Shown one piece after another: positions 1 through 5,494 of a stretch of DNA of 7,384 nt. A program made the translations under genes and the position numbers. Source of the DNA: Pedococcus sp. (lineage in GTDB: Bacteria > Actinomycetota > Actinomycetes > Actinomycetales > Dermatophilaceae); the NCBI GenBank assembly GCA_025936615.1, contig JAICSZ010000099.1, positions 1 through 7,384 on the forward strand. The letters run 5' to 3'. Position 1 is the stretch's first letter. Each line of letters begins with the position of its first letter. The notes under the pieces were generated by a model. It was not told where the DNA came from. It worked only from the letters and a program-made list of their open reading frames with translations, and searched no databases.

Positions 1-10
1 CGGCGAGCTG

Positions 11-82
11 TCAGTCGGCTGGCAGCGACAGCACGAACCTGCCGGCGGCGTCACGGTGCTCGACGAGGTCGAGGTCAGCCAT
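11..82 (-). pseudogene. N-terminal fragment of a probable GNAT-like acetyltransferase, interrupted by TGA
   Basis: Reading leftward from an ATG at 82-80, a 23-residue frame (MADLDLVEHRDAAGRFVLSL, then PAD) ends at a TGA at 13-11. The ATG has a good Shine-Dalgarno match, AAGGGA at 93-88, five bases upstream. After the TGA the same frame continues Gln-Leu-Ala to the window edge. Small YjdJ-type GNAT proteins typically begin with a short strand, a 'xxRFxL' strand and then a 'DGxLAG' turn, so the visible residues read like that fold with Gly (GGA) replaced by stop (TGA). I infer a nonsense mutation or a sequencing error in a gene of about 100 codons whose remainder lies outside the window. It could instead be a genuine 23-residue peptide. 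Family assignment rests on a very short stretch and is tentative. Confidence 0.4.
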
Positions 83-233
83 TGGAGTCCCTTCGTGAGC
101 TCGCGGCCGACGCTACCTGCCTGCGCAGCCAGCCGGGCATGGCCCACCGCGGCACGGCGATGAACACCCCGACCACGGCCGCCAGCAGTGCCACCACCTG
201 GACGAGGGTCGACACTGCCCGAAGCGACGGCAC
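75..233 (-). CDS. Small single-helix membrane protein, hypothetical (possibly frameshifted at its 5' end)
   Basis: From a GTG at 233 (alternative GTG at 215) this frame encodes about 52 residues. A hydrophobic segment, roughly STLVQVVALLAAVVGVFIAV at residues 8-27, is followed by a positively charged tail (PRWAMPGWLRRQV), so an inner-membrane protein with N-out/C-in orientation is plausible. Third codon positions are mostly G or C through the hydrophobic part (about 32 of the first 35 codons), which suggests real coding. The TGA stop at 77-75 overlaps the start of the downstream fragment (ATGGCTGA), hinting at coupling. No good ribosome binding site precedes either GTG. An upstream piece in another frame begins at ATG 286 (MSVTHGANPDVLDRIAA); adding one base in the C run near 235 would join the two into a protein of about 69 residues. 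I do not recognise a family. Confidence 0.35.
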   Translation of the reverse strand: MPSLRAVSTLVQVVALLAAVVGVFIAVPRWAMPGWLRRQVASAASSRRDSNG

Positions 234-305
234 GGGGCGGCGATCCGGTCCAGGACATCGGGATTCGCGCCGTGCGTCACGCTCATGCCGACAAACTGGG
301 GCATC

Positions 306-327
306 CTCCCCGTCCCCAAATGGGGAG
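306..327 (-). terminator. Candidate terminator hairpin just downstream of the methyltransferase gene
   Basis: Starting 2 bases past the methyltransferase stop (TAG at 332-330), two overlapping inverted repeats are visible: 306-311 with 322-327 (6 bp, 10-base loop) and 313-317 with 322-326 (5 bp, AAAT loop). There is no U tract, as is common for proposed actinobacterial terminators. The stem is short, so this is weakly supported. Confidence 0.3.
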
Positions 328-329
328 CA

Positions 330-1133
330 CTACCCGGCGCGTCGCTGTGCGCCGGCCGAGGCGTAGAGGCAGACGGTGGCGGCCATGGCGAGGTTGAGCG
401 ACTCGGCGTGGCCGTAGATGGGGACGCGCACCACCTCGTCGCAGCGCTCGCGCAGCTCCTCGGGCAGCCCCCAGGCTTCGTTGCCCATGAGCCAGGCGTG
501 CGGGCCGGTGAGGTCGACGTCGGGCAGGAGCAGGGTGCCGGCGCCATCGGCCGCGAGCACCCGGATGCCGGCGCTGCGAAGCTCCGCCAGGGTCGTCGCG
601 ACGTCCAGCCCGGTCACCATGGGGAGGTGGAACAGTGAGCCCACCGTGGACCGGACGACCTTCGGTGCGAAGACGTCGACACTGTTCTCGCTGACGAGGA
701 CGGCGTCTGCGCCGGCGGCGTCGGCGCCACGGACCACCGTCCCGGCGTTGCCGGGGTCCCGCACGTTGCTCAGCAGCACGAGCAGGCGCGGACCGCCCGC
801 GAGGACGTCCCGCAGCGCAGCCGTTGCCATCCGGCACACGGCGGCGACGCCCTGCGGCGCCTGCGTGTCACACATCGCGGCGAGCACCTGCTCGCTGACC
901 TCGTGGACGTGCAGGCCGCCCTCCTGCGCGGCCGAGACGATGTCGGTGTGCCGCGCGGCCGCCTCGGCCGTGACGTAGACGTCGCGGACGTCCCCGGCAC
1001 GGTGGCGGACCGCCTCACGGACCGACTGCGGGCCCTCGGCGAGGAACCAGCCGGTCCGCTCACGCACCGAGCGCCGGGACAGTGCTCGCACCGACTTGAC
1101 CCGATCGGATCGGGGGTTGGTCAGCGCGGTCAC
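330..1133 (-). CDS. SpoU/TrmH-family 23S rRNA (ribose-2'-O)-methyltransferase
   Basis: This 267-residue protein should transfer a methyl group from S-adenosylmethionine to a ribose 2'-OH, most likely in 23S rRNA. The N-terminal third (about 1-105) resembles the SpoU substrate-binding domain, with 'FLAEGPQSVREAV' at 30-42. The C-terminal domain is an alpha/beta-knot methyltransferase with its three motifs: NVRDPGNAGTVVRGADAAG (123-141, catalytic Asn/Arg region), LMGNEAWGLP (215-224) and VPIYGHAESLNLAMAATVCLY (237-257), which form the trefoil-knot SAM site. Length fits the family. It starts at GTG 1133, 27 bases after the rplT stop, so it is the last gene of the infC-rpmI-rplT cluster; a methyltransferase of this family in this place is usual in Actinobacteria, where pheST often follows. 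pheS is not seen in the remaining 330 bases. The exact target nucleotide cannot be told from sequence. Confidence 0.93.
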   Translation of the reverse strand: MTALTNPRSDRVKSVRALSRRSVRERTGWFLAEGPQSVREAVRHRAGDVRDVYVTAEAAARHTDIVSAAQEGGLHVHEVSEQVLAAMCDTQAPQGVAAVCRMATAALRDVLAGGPRLLVLLSNVRDPGNAGTVVRGADAAGADAVLVSENSVDVFAPKVVRSTVGSLFHLPMVTGLDVATTLAELRSAGIRVLAADGAGTLLLPDVDLTGPHAWLMGNEAWGLPEELRERCDEVVRVPIYGHAESLNLAMAATVCLYASAGAQRRAG

Positions 1134-1160
1134 GTCCCGGCGCCCGGTGGGTGGTCTTGC

Positions 1161-1550
1161 TCAGGCAGACGCGGTCTCGGCGGCCTGCTCGGCAGCCGGG
1201 ACGTTCGCCCTGGCGATCTCGACGAGCGCGGTGAAGGCGGCCTCGTCGCTGACGGCCAGCTCGGCCAGCATGCGGCGGTCCACCTCGATCTCGGCTGCCT
1301 TGAGCCCCTGGATGAACCGGTTGTAGGTCATGCCGTTGGCGCGCGCGCCGGCGTTGATCCGCTGGATCCACAGGCGACGGAAGTCGCCCTTCTTCGCCCG
1401 ACGGTCGCGGTAGGCGTACCCGAGCGAGTGGGTGACCTGCTCCTTGGCCTTGCGGTAGAGCCGCGAGCGCTGCCCGCGGTAGCCGCTGGCGCGCTCGAGG
1501 ACGACCCGGCGCTTCTTCTGGGCGTTGACCGCCCGCTTCACGCGTGCCAC
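1161..1550 (-). CDS. rplT: 50S ribosomal protein L20 (bL20)
   Basis: This 129-residue protein is bL20, an early-assembly protein of the large subunit that binds 23S rRNA. The whole length matches the family: basic N-terminal arm [20 protein letters not shown], the [20 protein letters not shown] segment (24-43), [20 protein letters not shown] (48-67) and the globular C-terminal part [20 protein letters not shown] (73-92) through [12 protein letters not shown] short Ala/Glu-rich tail (about 112-129) is typical of actinobacterial versions. The start is GTG at 1550, confirmed by AAGGAG seven bases upstream. It follows rpmI by about 70 bases. In other bacteria L20 represses its own operon by binding mRNA; whether it does so here is unknown. 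Confidence 0.98.
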   Translation of the reverse strand: MARVKRAVNAQKKRRVVLERASGYRGQRSRLYRKAKEQVTHSLGYAYRDRRAKKGDFRRLWIQRINAGARANGMTYNRFIQGLKAAEIEVDRRMLAELAVSDEAAFTALVEIARANVPAAEQAAETASA

Positions 1551-1619
1551 GTGAGTTCTCCTTGCTGTCTTCAGTCGGCAGGCTGCTGGATGAGCCCGTG
1601 CTGTCTTGGTGGGCTCGGC

Positions 1620-1814
1620 TCAGCGGCCGAGGAGCTTCTTGACCTTCTTGGTGTCCGCCTTGGACACCTCGACGTCGTTCGCGATCGAGCGGGTGTAGCG
1701 CGAGGACTTGTGCTCCAGGTAGTGGCGGCCGTTCGTCTGCTCGCGCATGACCTTGCCCTTGCCCGTGATCCGGAAGCGCTTCTTGGCACCGGAGTGCGTC
1801 TTGTTCTTCGGCAT
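1620..1814 (-). CDS. rpmI: 50S ribosomal protein L35 (bL35)
   Basis: This 64-residue, strongly basic protein is bL35 of the large ribosomal subunit. The diagnostic start MPKNKTHSGAKKRFRITGKG is intact, followed by K-VMREQTNGRHYLEHKSSRYT and a Lys-rich end, KADTKKVKKLLGR. Length equals the family norm. The ATG at 1814 has a strong Shine-Dalgarno sequence (AAGGAGAT) about ten bases upstream. It lies 83 bases after infC and about 70 bases before rplT, the classic infC-rpmI-rplT order. The intergenic stretch on its downstream side (1592-1616) holds a 6-bp inverted repeat with a 13-base loop, of uncertain meaning. Confidence 0.98.
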   Translation of the reverse strand: MPKNKTHSGAKKRFRITGKGKVMREQTNGRHYLEHKSSRYTRSIANDVEVSKADTKKVKKLLGR

Positions 1815-1897
1815 GGCTGCCGATCTCCTTCGTGTCGACGTGGGTGTCGTCTGTTGCGGGTGGTGCGGGGTGGTTCAGCCTGCTGGGGAGCCTGCCC

Positions 1898-2554
1898 TCA
1901 CTCGGCGGTCTGCTCGAGTGCGTCGCCGCCCTCGTGGGCGGGCGCGTTGCCCTCCTCGTGGGCGGGCGCGTTGCCCTCCTCGTGGGCGGGCGCGTCCTCG
2001 GCCGCGACGGTGCGGGCGCGGCGCTGCTCGGCCTTGGCCTCGGACTTCTTCTTCGTCGGCGCCAGGACCATGATCATGTTGCGGCCGTCCTGCTTGGGTG
2101 CCGACTCCACCGTGCCGAGCTCGAGGACGTCCTCGGCCAGCCGCTGGAGCAGCCGGAAGCCCAGCTCGGGGCGGGACTGCTCGCGGCCGCGGAACATGAT
2201 CGTCACCTTGACCTTGTCACCGCCCTTGAGGAACCGCTCGACGTGGCCCTTCTTGGTGCCGTAGTCGTGCGGGTCGATCTTGGGGCGAAGCTTGATCTCC
2301 TTGATGATCGTGTTCACCTGGTTCTTGCGTGCTTCCCGCGCCTTCATGGCGGCTTCGTACTTGAACTTGCCGAAGTCCATGAGCTTGGCGACAGGAGGCT
2401 TGGCCATCGGGGCCACCTCGACGAGGTCGAGGTCCGCCTCGGCTGCCAGTCGCAGCGCGTCCTCGACGCGCACGATGCCGACCTGCTCACCGTTGGGGCC
2501 AACCAACCGCACTTCCGGGACCCGGATGCGGTCGTTGATGCGAGGCTCGCTGAT
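1898..2554 (-). CDS. infC: Translation initiation factor IF-3, with a probable AUC start codon
   Basis: IF3 binds the 30S subunit, prevents premature 50S joining and checks the start codon and initiator tRNA. From ATC at 2554 the protein is 218 residues. The N-domain begins (I/M)[18 protein letters not shown], followed by [16 protein letters not shown] and LDLVEVAP; the linker is [17 protein letters not shown]; the C-domain contains [39 protein letters not shown] and the end [16 protein letters not shown] charged tail from about residue 166 carries three copies of an [12 protein letters not shown] octapeptide (about 187-210). Start choice: in this frame there is a TGA at 2569-2567 and no ATG, GTG or TTG before GTG 2512, which would remove the conserved [10 protein letters not shown] segment. 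AAGGAG at 2567-2562 sits seven bases before the ATC. AUU/AUC starts are known for infC in other bacteria and make IF3 limit its own synthesis. Identity is certain; the start is well supported but inferred. Confidence 0.97.
   Translation of the reverse strand: MSEPRINDRIRVPEVRLVGPNGEQVGIVRVEDALRLAAEADLDLVEVAPMAKPPVAKLMDFGKFKYEAAMKAREARKNQVNTIIKEIKLRPKIDPHDYGTKKGHVERFLKGGDKVKVTIMFRGREQSRPELGFRLLQRLAEDVLELGTVESAPKQDGRNMIMVLAPTKKKSEAKAEQRRARTVAAEDAPAHEEGNAPAHEEGNAPAHEGGDALEQTAE
1931..1995. repeat. 24-bp tandem repeat (about 2.7 copies) in the 3' end of infC
   Basis: Copies at 1931-1954 and 1955-1978 are identical and a third begins at 1979-1995 before diverging. The period is a multiple of three, so the repeat adds octapeptides ([12 protein letters not shown]) to the acidic IF3 tail without shifting the frame. 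Such perfect copies suggest recent slippage expansion. Confidence 0.95.
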
Positions 2555-2561
2555 GTTGGTG

Positions 2562-2567
2562 CTCCTT
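2562..2567 (-). promoter_or_regulatory. Shine-Dalgarno sequence that fixes the infC start
   Basis: On the minus strand AAGGAG occupies 2567-2562, followed by the seven-base spacer CACCAAC and then ATC at 2554. It also overlaps the in-frame TGA (2569-2567), so no longer start is possible. This site is the main argument for the AUC start. Confidence 0.85.
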
Positions 2568-2591
2568 CAGTCAGGAATGCTGGTGGCCGCA

Positions 2592-2634
2592 GCAACGAGA
2601 AGAGGCTCCCCGTCGCCGTTGCGCGGGAAGCCTC
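2592..2634 (-). promoter_or_regulatory. Candidate structured leader (attenuator-like) upstream of infC
   Basis: In the minus-strand transcript an 11-bp stem (arms 2634-2624 and 2612-2602, one G-U pair) encloses an 11-base loop. The loop contains GCAACG (2622-2617), which is perfectly complementary to CGTTGC (2597-2592) just past the stem. The two pairings compete, as in attenuators, or could form a pseudoknot only if the long stem partly opens, because just four bases separate the elements. The Shine-Dalgarno site follows 24 bases later. infC-rpmI-rplT operons in other phyla carry L20- or IF3-linked leaders; this sequence does not visibly match a leader class I can name. Confidence 0.45.
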
Positions 2635-2641
2635 ACCTGAT

Positions 2642-2666
2642 CCGTCTCGGGACCACCGAGATACGG
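2642..2666 (-). promoter_or_regulatory. Second inverted repeat in the infC leader
   Basis: CCGTCTCGG (2642-2650) pairs with CCGAGATACGG (2656-2666) around a 5-base loop, giving 9 bp with a two-base bulge. It lies in the intergenic region between infC and the DUF1844 gene and could be a hairpin in the infC leader. A palindrome-based operator is also possible. Confidence 0.3.
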
Positions 2667-2744
2667 TATGCCGCGTGGCTGGCGCCCGCGGTGCACACAC
2701 CTCGGCGACCTCGGGGACCCGGCGACCAGTGGTCGACGCGGGTG

Positions 2745-2761
2745 GAAGCAGGTGCTGCTTC
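2745..2761. promoter_or_regulatory. Perfect 7-bp inverted repeat with a 3-base spacer in the divergent intergenic region
   Basis: GAAGCAG (2745-2751), GTG, CTGCTTC (2755-2761) is a perfect inverted repeat; flanking GGTG (2741-2744) and CACC (2769-2772) could extend it with an asymmetric bulge. It may be the first hairpin of the infC leader or a protein-binding site. There is no direct evidence of function. Confidence 0.35.
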
Positions 2762-2802
2762 GCTTGCACACCGCGCCCGAGGGCACGGCCGGTCGATCTG
2801 AA

Positions 2803-2833
2803 AGGCTACCAGCGTGAGCACGCAATCTGCCAA
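2803..2833 (-). promoter_or_regulatory. Weak candidate promoter for the infC operon
   Basis: On the minus strand TTGGCA (2833-2828) and TAGCCT (2808-2803) are separated by 19 bases. The -35 matches 5 of 6 consensus positions, the -10 fits TAnnnT, and the spacing is longer than ideal. It would put the start near 2796 and leave a leader of about 240 nt. This is a pattern match only. Confidence 0.22.
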
Positions 2834-3191
2834 TCCCGACCCGGCGCCGGCGCAGGCCGAGCACGAGCGGGCGGCCCGCGACATCGCGGAGGTCCCAGCC
2901 GTCGAGGTCATCACCACCGCAGCCGTCCACCTGATGTCTGCCGCTGCGGTCAAGTGCGGCCTCGCCGAGGGGCCGGACGCCCAGGACCAGCTCGACCTCG
3001 ACGAGGCGCGGCGGTTGATCACGGCACTGGCCGGCCTGGTCACCGCCTCGGCTCCCGACCTGGGCAGCCAGCACGCGGCTCCGCTGCGCGACGGCCTGAA
3101 GTCGTTGCAGCTGGCGTTCCGCGAGGCGTCGGTCATCCCCGACCCGCCGGGGCAGGGCCCGGGCGAGAAGCTCACCGGTTCGGTGGTCTGA
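2814..3191 (+). CDS. DUF1844 domain protein
   Basis: The 125-residue protein carries the actinobacterial DUF1844 pattern: ARDIAEVPAVEVITTAAVHLM (21-41), SAAAVKCGLAE, then LDEARRLITALAGLVTASAPDLG (62-84), AAPLRDGLKSLQLAFREAS (88-106) and the conserved end PPGQGPGEKLTG. It is predicted to be a mostly helical soluble protein; no catalytic motif is visible and the function of the family is unknown. The start is GTG at 2814, with the partial Shine-Dalgarno GAAAGG eight bases upstream, and the N-terminus is Pro/Ala-rich and variable. It is transcribed away from infC, a neighbourhood repeatedly seen in Actinobacteria, which suggests a link to translation, but that is inference. It ends 13 bases before the convergent gene at 3205. 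Confidence 0.9.
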   Translation: MSTQSANPDPAPAQAEHERAARDIAEVPAVEVITTAAVHLMSAAAVKCGLAEGPDAQDQLDLDEARRLITALAGLVTASAPDLGSQHAAPLRDGLKSLQLAFREASVIPDPPGQGPGEKLTGSVV

Positions 3192-3204
3192 GTAGATCGG
3201 TCGC

Positions 3205-3795
3205 TCAGGCGGACGGCGCCCCTGCCACCGGCCGACCGACCGTCAGGGCCAGGCGCATGTCCTCCGGCAGCTCCCCCAGCTGGCCGTCCGGTTCGGCGCC
3301 CAGGGCGTCGAGGACTGTCGCGAAGAAGCACCTGGCCCCCACGGCTGCGACCACGAGGAACAGCTCCCGGTCCTCGAGGCCGAGACGACGCAGCACATCG
3401 AGGTCGCCCGACTCGACCATGGACGGCTCGGCGGCGACCTGCCGGGCGAAGGCCACCAGGGCCGCGTCCAGCTCGTCGACCGGCCCCTCCGGGCCGGCCA
3501 GTGCGGCGACCTCGTCGGGGGTGTGGAACAGGTCGGTGAGGAACTTGCCGTGCGCCAGCGCACAGTAGCTCGACCCCCGGGCCTGGGCCGCCGCCATGGT
3601 GACCAGCTCGAAGCGCCGTCGGTCCATGGCGCCGCGGACTGCGCCCGCCAGGTGCCGCCAGGCGGCCATCACCTCCGGCTCGTGGCTGAAGAGCGCCGCA
3701 TAGTTGGGCAGGTACCCCCACAGCTCGCGCTCGGCGGCATACATCGCCGTCACGGACGGCGACGACGCACCACTGGCCGCATCCACAAAGGCCAT
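3205..3795 (-). CDS. Carboxymuconolactone decarboxylase / AhpD-like family protein
   Basis: The protein is 196 residues from the chosen start. The helical CMD/AhpD fold is suggested by ERELWGYLPNYAALFSHEPE, then MAAWRHLAGAVRGAMDRRRFELVTMAAAQA and the active-site helix SSYCALAHGKFLTDLF (about 75-90). Alkylhydroperoxidases of this family use CxxCxxxH; here the motif is SSYCALAH, so the first Cys is Ser while Cys78 and His82 remain. The same single-Cys form occurs in 'peroxidase-related' CMD proteins, so a classical two-Cys thiol peroxidase is unlikely. ATG 3795 is preferred because GGAGGT lies exactly seven bases upstream; the frame itself stays open to GTG 3831. It follows the MFS gene by 69 bases on the same strand and may share its transcript. 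The substrate is unknown. Confidence 0.87.
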   Translation of the reverse strand: MAFVDAASGASSPSVTAMYAAERELWGYLPNYAALFSHEPEVMAAWRHLAGAVRGAMDRRRFELVTMAAAQARGSSYCALAHGKFLTDLFHTPDEVAALAGPEGPVDELDAALVAFARQVAAEPSMVESGDLDVLRRLGLEDRELFLVVAAVGARCFFATVLDALGAEPDGQLGELPEDMRLALTVGRPVAGAPSA

Positions 3796-3864
3796 CGCAC
3801 CCACCTCCACCTCCATGGTCCCTGCGAGCACCGGCTGCTGGGATCCGGCACCTGACGGAGAAGC

Positions 3865-5100
3865 TCAGGCCGGAACCTGCGACTCTGTGCCCACCCGTCG
3901 CCGTTGTCGGCGCTGACGAGAGCGTCCCGACGTGGCTACCGCCCCGGCGAGGGCGACCAGGACCCCGAGCCCGGCGACGACGGCGAAGCCGGCCGGCCAG
4001 CTCGCCCGGTCGACGGCGGCCCCGGCCAGTGGAGCGCCGAGCGCCATGCCGCCCGTCATGAACGAGCCGTGCCAGCCCATCGCCTCTCCCCGCGCAGCGG
4101 ACGGCACGACCCGGCTGACCTGGTCGACCGTCGCGGTGATGGTCGGTGCGCAGAACAGCCCGGCGACGAAGGCCAGCGCGGCCAGGGAGCCCGCCCCTCC
4201 CGCGAGAGCCAAGGGGAGGGTGACCAGTCCCAACCCGCCGAGCAGCCAGAACGCCGAGATCGACCGGTGCAGCCCGCCGTAGACCAGCCCGCCCAGGAGC
4301 GAGCCGAGCCCCCACACCGCCAGCACCCCACCGATCGTGGACTGGGCCTCGAAGTGCCGCAGCGCGGCGACGACCGTGATGTCGGTGCCGCCGAGCACGA
4401 CGGTGGTGGCGGCAGCGGCCAGGCAGACGGTGAGGAACGGTGCACGGAACCAGCTCGAGCGCGCCACCGCGCCGCCCACCGGTGCCGGGTGTCCCGCGTC
4501 GTCCACCGGCTCGTCGGGCTCCTCGTGCAGGGCCGGGTTGGCCACCCACAGCAGGACGCCTGCGCCGACCCCGAGCATCTCGATCGTGAACAGCACCCAC
4601 GAGGTCGGCCACTGCGTCGCCGCCCACACCCCCGCAGCCGGGCCGACCATGAACGACAGCTCCACCGCCACCGAGTCGAGCGAGATGGCGGTACGCCGGT
4701 CGTCGTCCGGGACGGCGGCGATGACGGCCTGGCGGATGATCGAGAAGGACGGGATGACGAACAGGCCGGCGAGCGCCGCCAACGCCATCAGCCACCAGTA
4801 CCCGAGGAACGGGGCCACCGACCAGCACACGGCGGCGACGACGATCGAGGGGACGACCACGCGACGGAGCCCTTGCCTGTCGAGCAGGCGGCCGCGCCAT
4901 GGTCCACTGACGGCGATCGCGATGGTGGCGGCGGCCGAGACGAGGCCCGCCTCGGCGTAGGTCTCGTGGAGCGTGGACACGACGTGCAGGGTGAGCACCA
5001 CCCCACCGCCGAAGATGGGCATCCGCACCAGGAAGCCGAGGAGCAGCGCCTGGCGCAGCGCACGGCTGGCCAGGACGCGGCGGTAACGGGCAACGGGCAC
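3865..5100 (-). CDS. Major facilitator superfamily (MFS) transporter
   Basis: The 411-residue integral membrane protein has about 12 predicted helices. The family signature is in the loop after helix 2: GPWRGRLLDRQGLRR (66-80), an MFS motif A (GxxxDRxGRR type). A hydrophilic central loop (about 188-217, acidic EEPDEPVDD) separates the two six-helix halves, and a very basic C-terminal tail (SGRSRQRRQRRR, 391-402) should lie in the cytoplasm. This is the build of drug:H+ antiporter-like or sugar-efflux-like MFS proteins, but the substrate cannot be assigned. GTG 5100 is preferred as start, with GGGAG about ten bases upstream; the frame is open to GTG 5172, which would add 24 non-hydrophobic residues and overlap the divergent DUF952 gene. 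The CMD-like gene follows 69 bases downstream. Confidence 0.92.
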   Translation of the reverse strand: MPVARYRRVLASRALRQALLLGFLVRMPIFGGGVVLTLHVVSTLHETYAEAGLVSAAATIAIAVSGPWRGRLLDRQGLRRVVVPSIVVAAVCWSVAPFLGYWWLMALAALAGLFVIPSFSIIRQAVIAAVPDDDRRTAISLDSVAVELSFMVGPAAGVWAATQWPTSWVLFTIEMLGVGAGVLLWVANPALHEEPDEPVDDAGHPAPVGGAVARSSWFRAPFLTVCLAAAATTVVLGGTDITVVAALRHFEAQSTIGGVLAVWGLGSLLGGLVYGGLHRSISAFWLLGGLGLVTLPLALAGGAGSLAALAFVAGLFCAPTITATVDQVSRVVPSAARGEAMGWHGSFMTGGMALGAPLAGAAVDRASWPAGFAVVAGLGVLVALAGAVATSGRSRQRRQRRRVGTESQVPA

Positions 5101-5152
5101 GGGCTTGATTCTCCCAGCCCCGACCGACCACCGACGACTGCTTATCCGCGGG

Positions 5153-5158
5153 TAGGTT
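5153..5158 (+). promoter_or_regulatory. Candidate -10 element for leaderless transcription of the DUF952 gene
   Basis: TAGGTT fits the actinobacterial TAnnnT -10 pattern and ends six bases before the GTG at 5165, placing the expected transcription start at or next to the start codon. No convincing Shine-Dalgarno sequence or -35 box is visible. Leaderless genes are common in Actinobacteria. Confidence 0.4.
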
Positions 5159-5164
5159 CCACCG

Positions 5165-5494
5165 GTGAGCATCTACCACCTCGCCGAGCCGGAGCACTGG
5201 GCGGCGGTGTCCTCCGGAGGGAGCTACACGCGGTCGACCCGCGGGCGCACGTTGGAGCAGGAGGGGTTCGTCCACTGCTCCACCGACGAGCAGTGGCCGG
5301 TCGTTCGGCGCAAGTTCTACGCCGACGTCGACGGGCCGCTCGTGCTGCTCGAGATCGACGAGAGCAGGCTCCCGCAAGCGCCGGTGTGGGAGGTGGGCGA
5401 CCCGGCGACCGGTGAACGCTTCCCGCACCTCTACCACCCGCTGCCGGCCGGCGCGGTGGTCGCGGCGACCGAGCTCGCGCCACCGCACGGCTAA
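5165..5494 (+). CDS. DUF952 domain protein
   Basis: The 109-residue protein matches DUF952 throughout: SIYHLAEPEHWAAV (2-15), the LEQEGFVHCSTDEQ motif (30-43), the strand PLVLLEIDESRL (58-69), and FPHLYHPLPAGAVVAATEL (86-104). The conserved His, Cys and Ser of GFVHCST and the His of FPHLY suggest an active or ligand-binding site of an ADP-ribosyltransferase-like fold, as proposed for the family; the actual reaction is unknown. The start is GTG 5165 because IYHL is the family's usual beginning. It faces away from the MFS gene, and its TAA stop (5492-5494) overlaps by three bases the TAG of the convergent gene (5491-5493). Confidence 0.9.
   Translation: MSIYHLAEPEHWAAVSSGGSYTRSTRGRTLEQEGFVHCSTDEQWPVVRRKFYADVDGPLVLLEIDESRLPQAPVWEVGDPATGERFPHLYHPLPAGAVVAATELAPPHG

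Noticed and set aside
284..304. MSVTHGANPDVLDRI as a WXG100/ESX-like secreted protein start
   Set aside because: The N-terminus is faintly reminiscent, but there is no W-x-G motif, the length is too short and the frame is uncertain.
1592..1616. 6-bp inverted repeat with 13-base loop between rpmI and rplT
   Set aside because: Too short and the loop too long to call a terminator or L20-binding site; such repeats are expected by chance at this GC content.
903..2264. A plus-strand frame of about 450 codons opposite the rplT/rpmI region
   Set aside because: It lies antisense to four certain genes and repeats the infC tandem repeat as a meaningless peptide.
2659..2691. TACCGT/TACGGT as promoter -10 boxes within the divergent region
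   Set aside because: The sequence is near-palindromic and fits TAnnnT on both strands, but neither direction has a plausible -35 at proper spacing.
2571..2790. Possible leader peptide upstream of infC
   Set aside because: An open minus-strand frame exists but has no ribosome binding site, no amino-acid run of the kind used in attenuation, and merely ends at 2571.
3192..3204. Terminator in the gap between the convergent DUF1844 and CMD genes
   Set aside because: The gap is only 13 bases and shows just a 4-bp TGAG/CTCA symmetry.
1832..3568. A plus-strand frame open for about 580 codons opposite infC
   Set aside because: It is the antisense shadow of infC followed by an out-of-frame reading of DUF1844 and CMD, and contains low-complexity Leu/Arg runs.
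3904..5415. A plus-strand frame open for about 500 codons opposite the MFS gene
   Set aside because: Antisense of a clear MFS transporter; the composition is Arg/Asp/Gly/His-rich with no recognisable fold.
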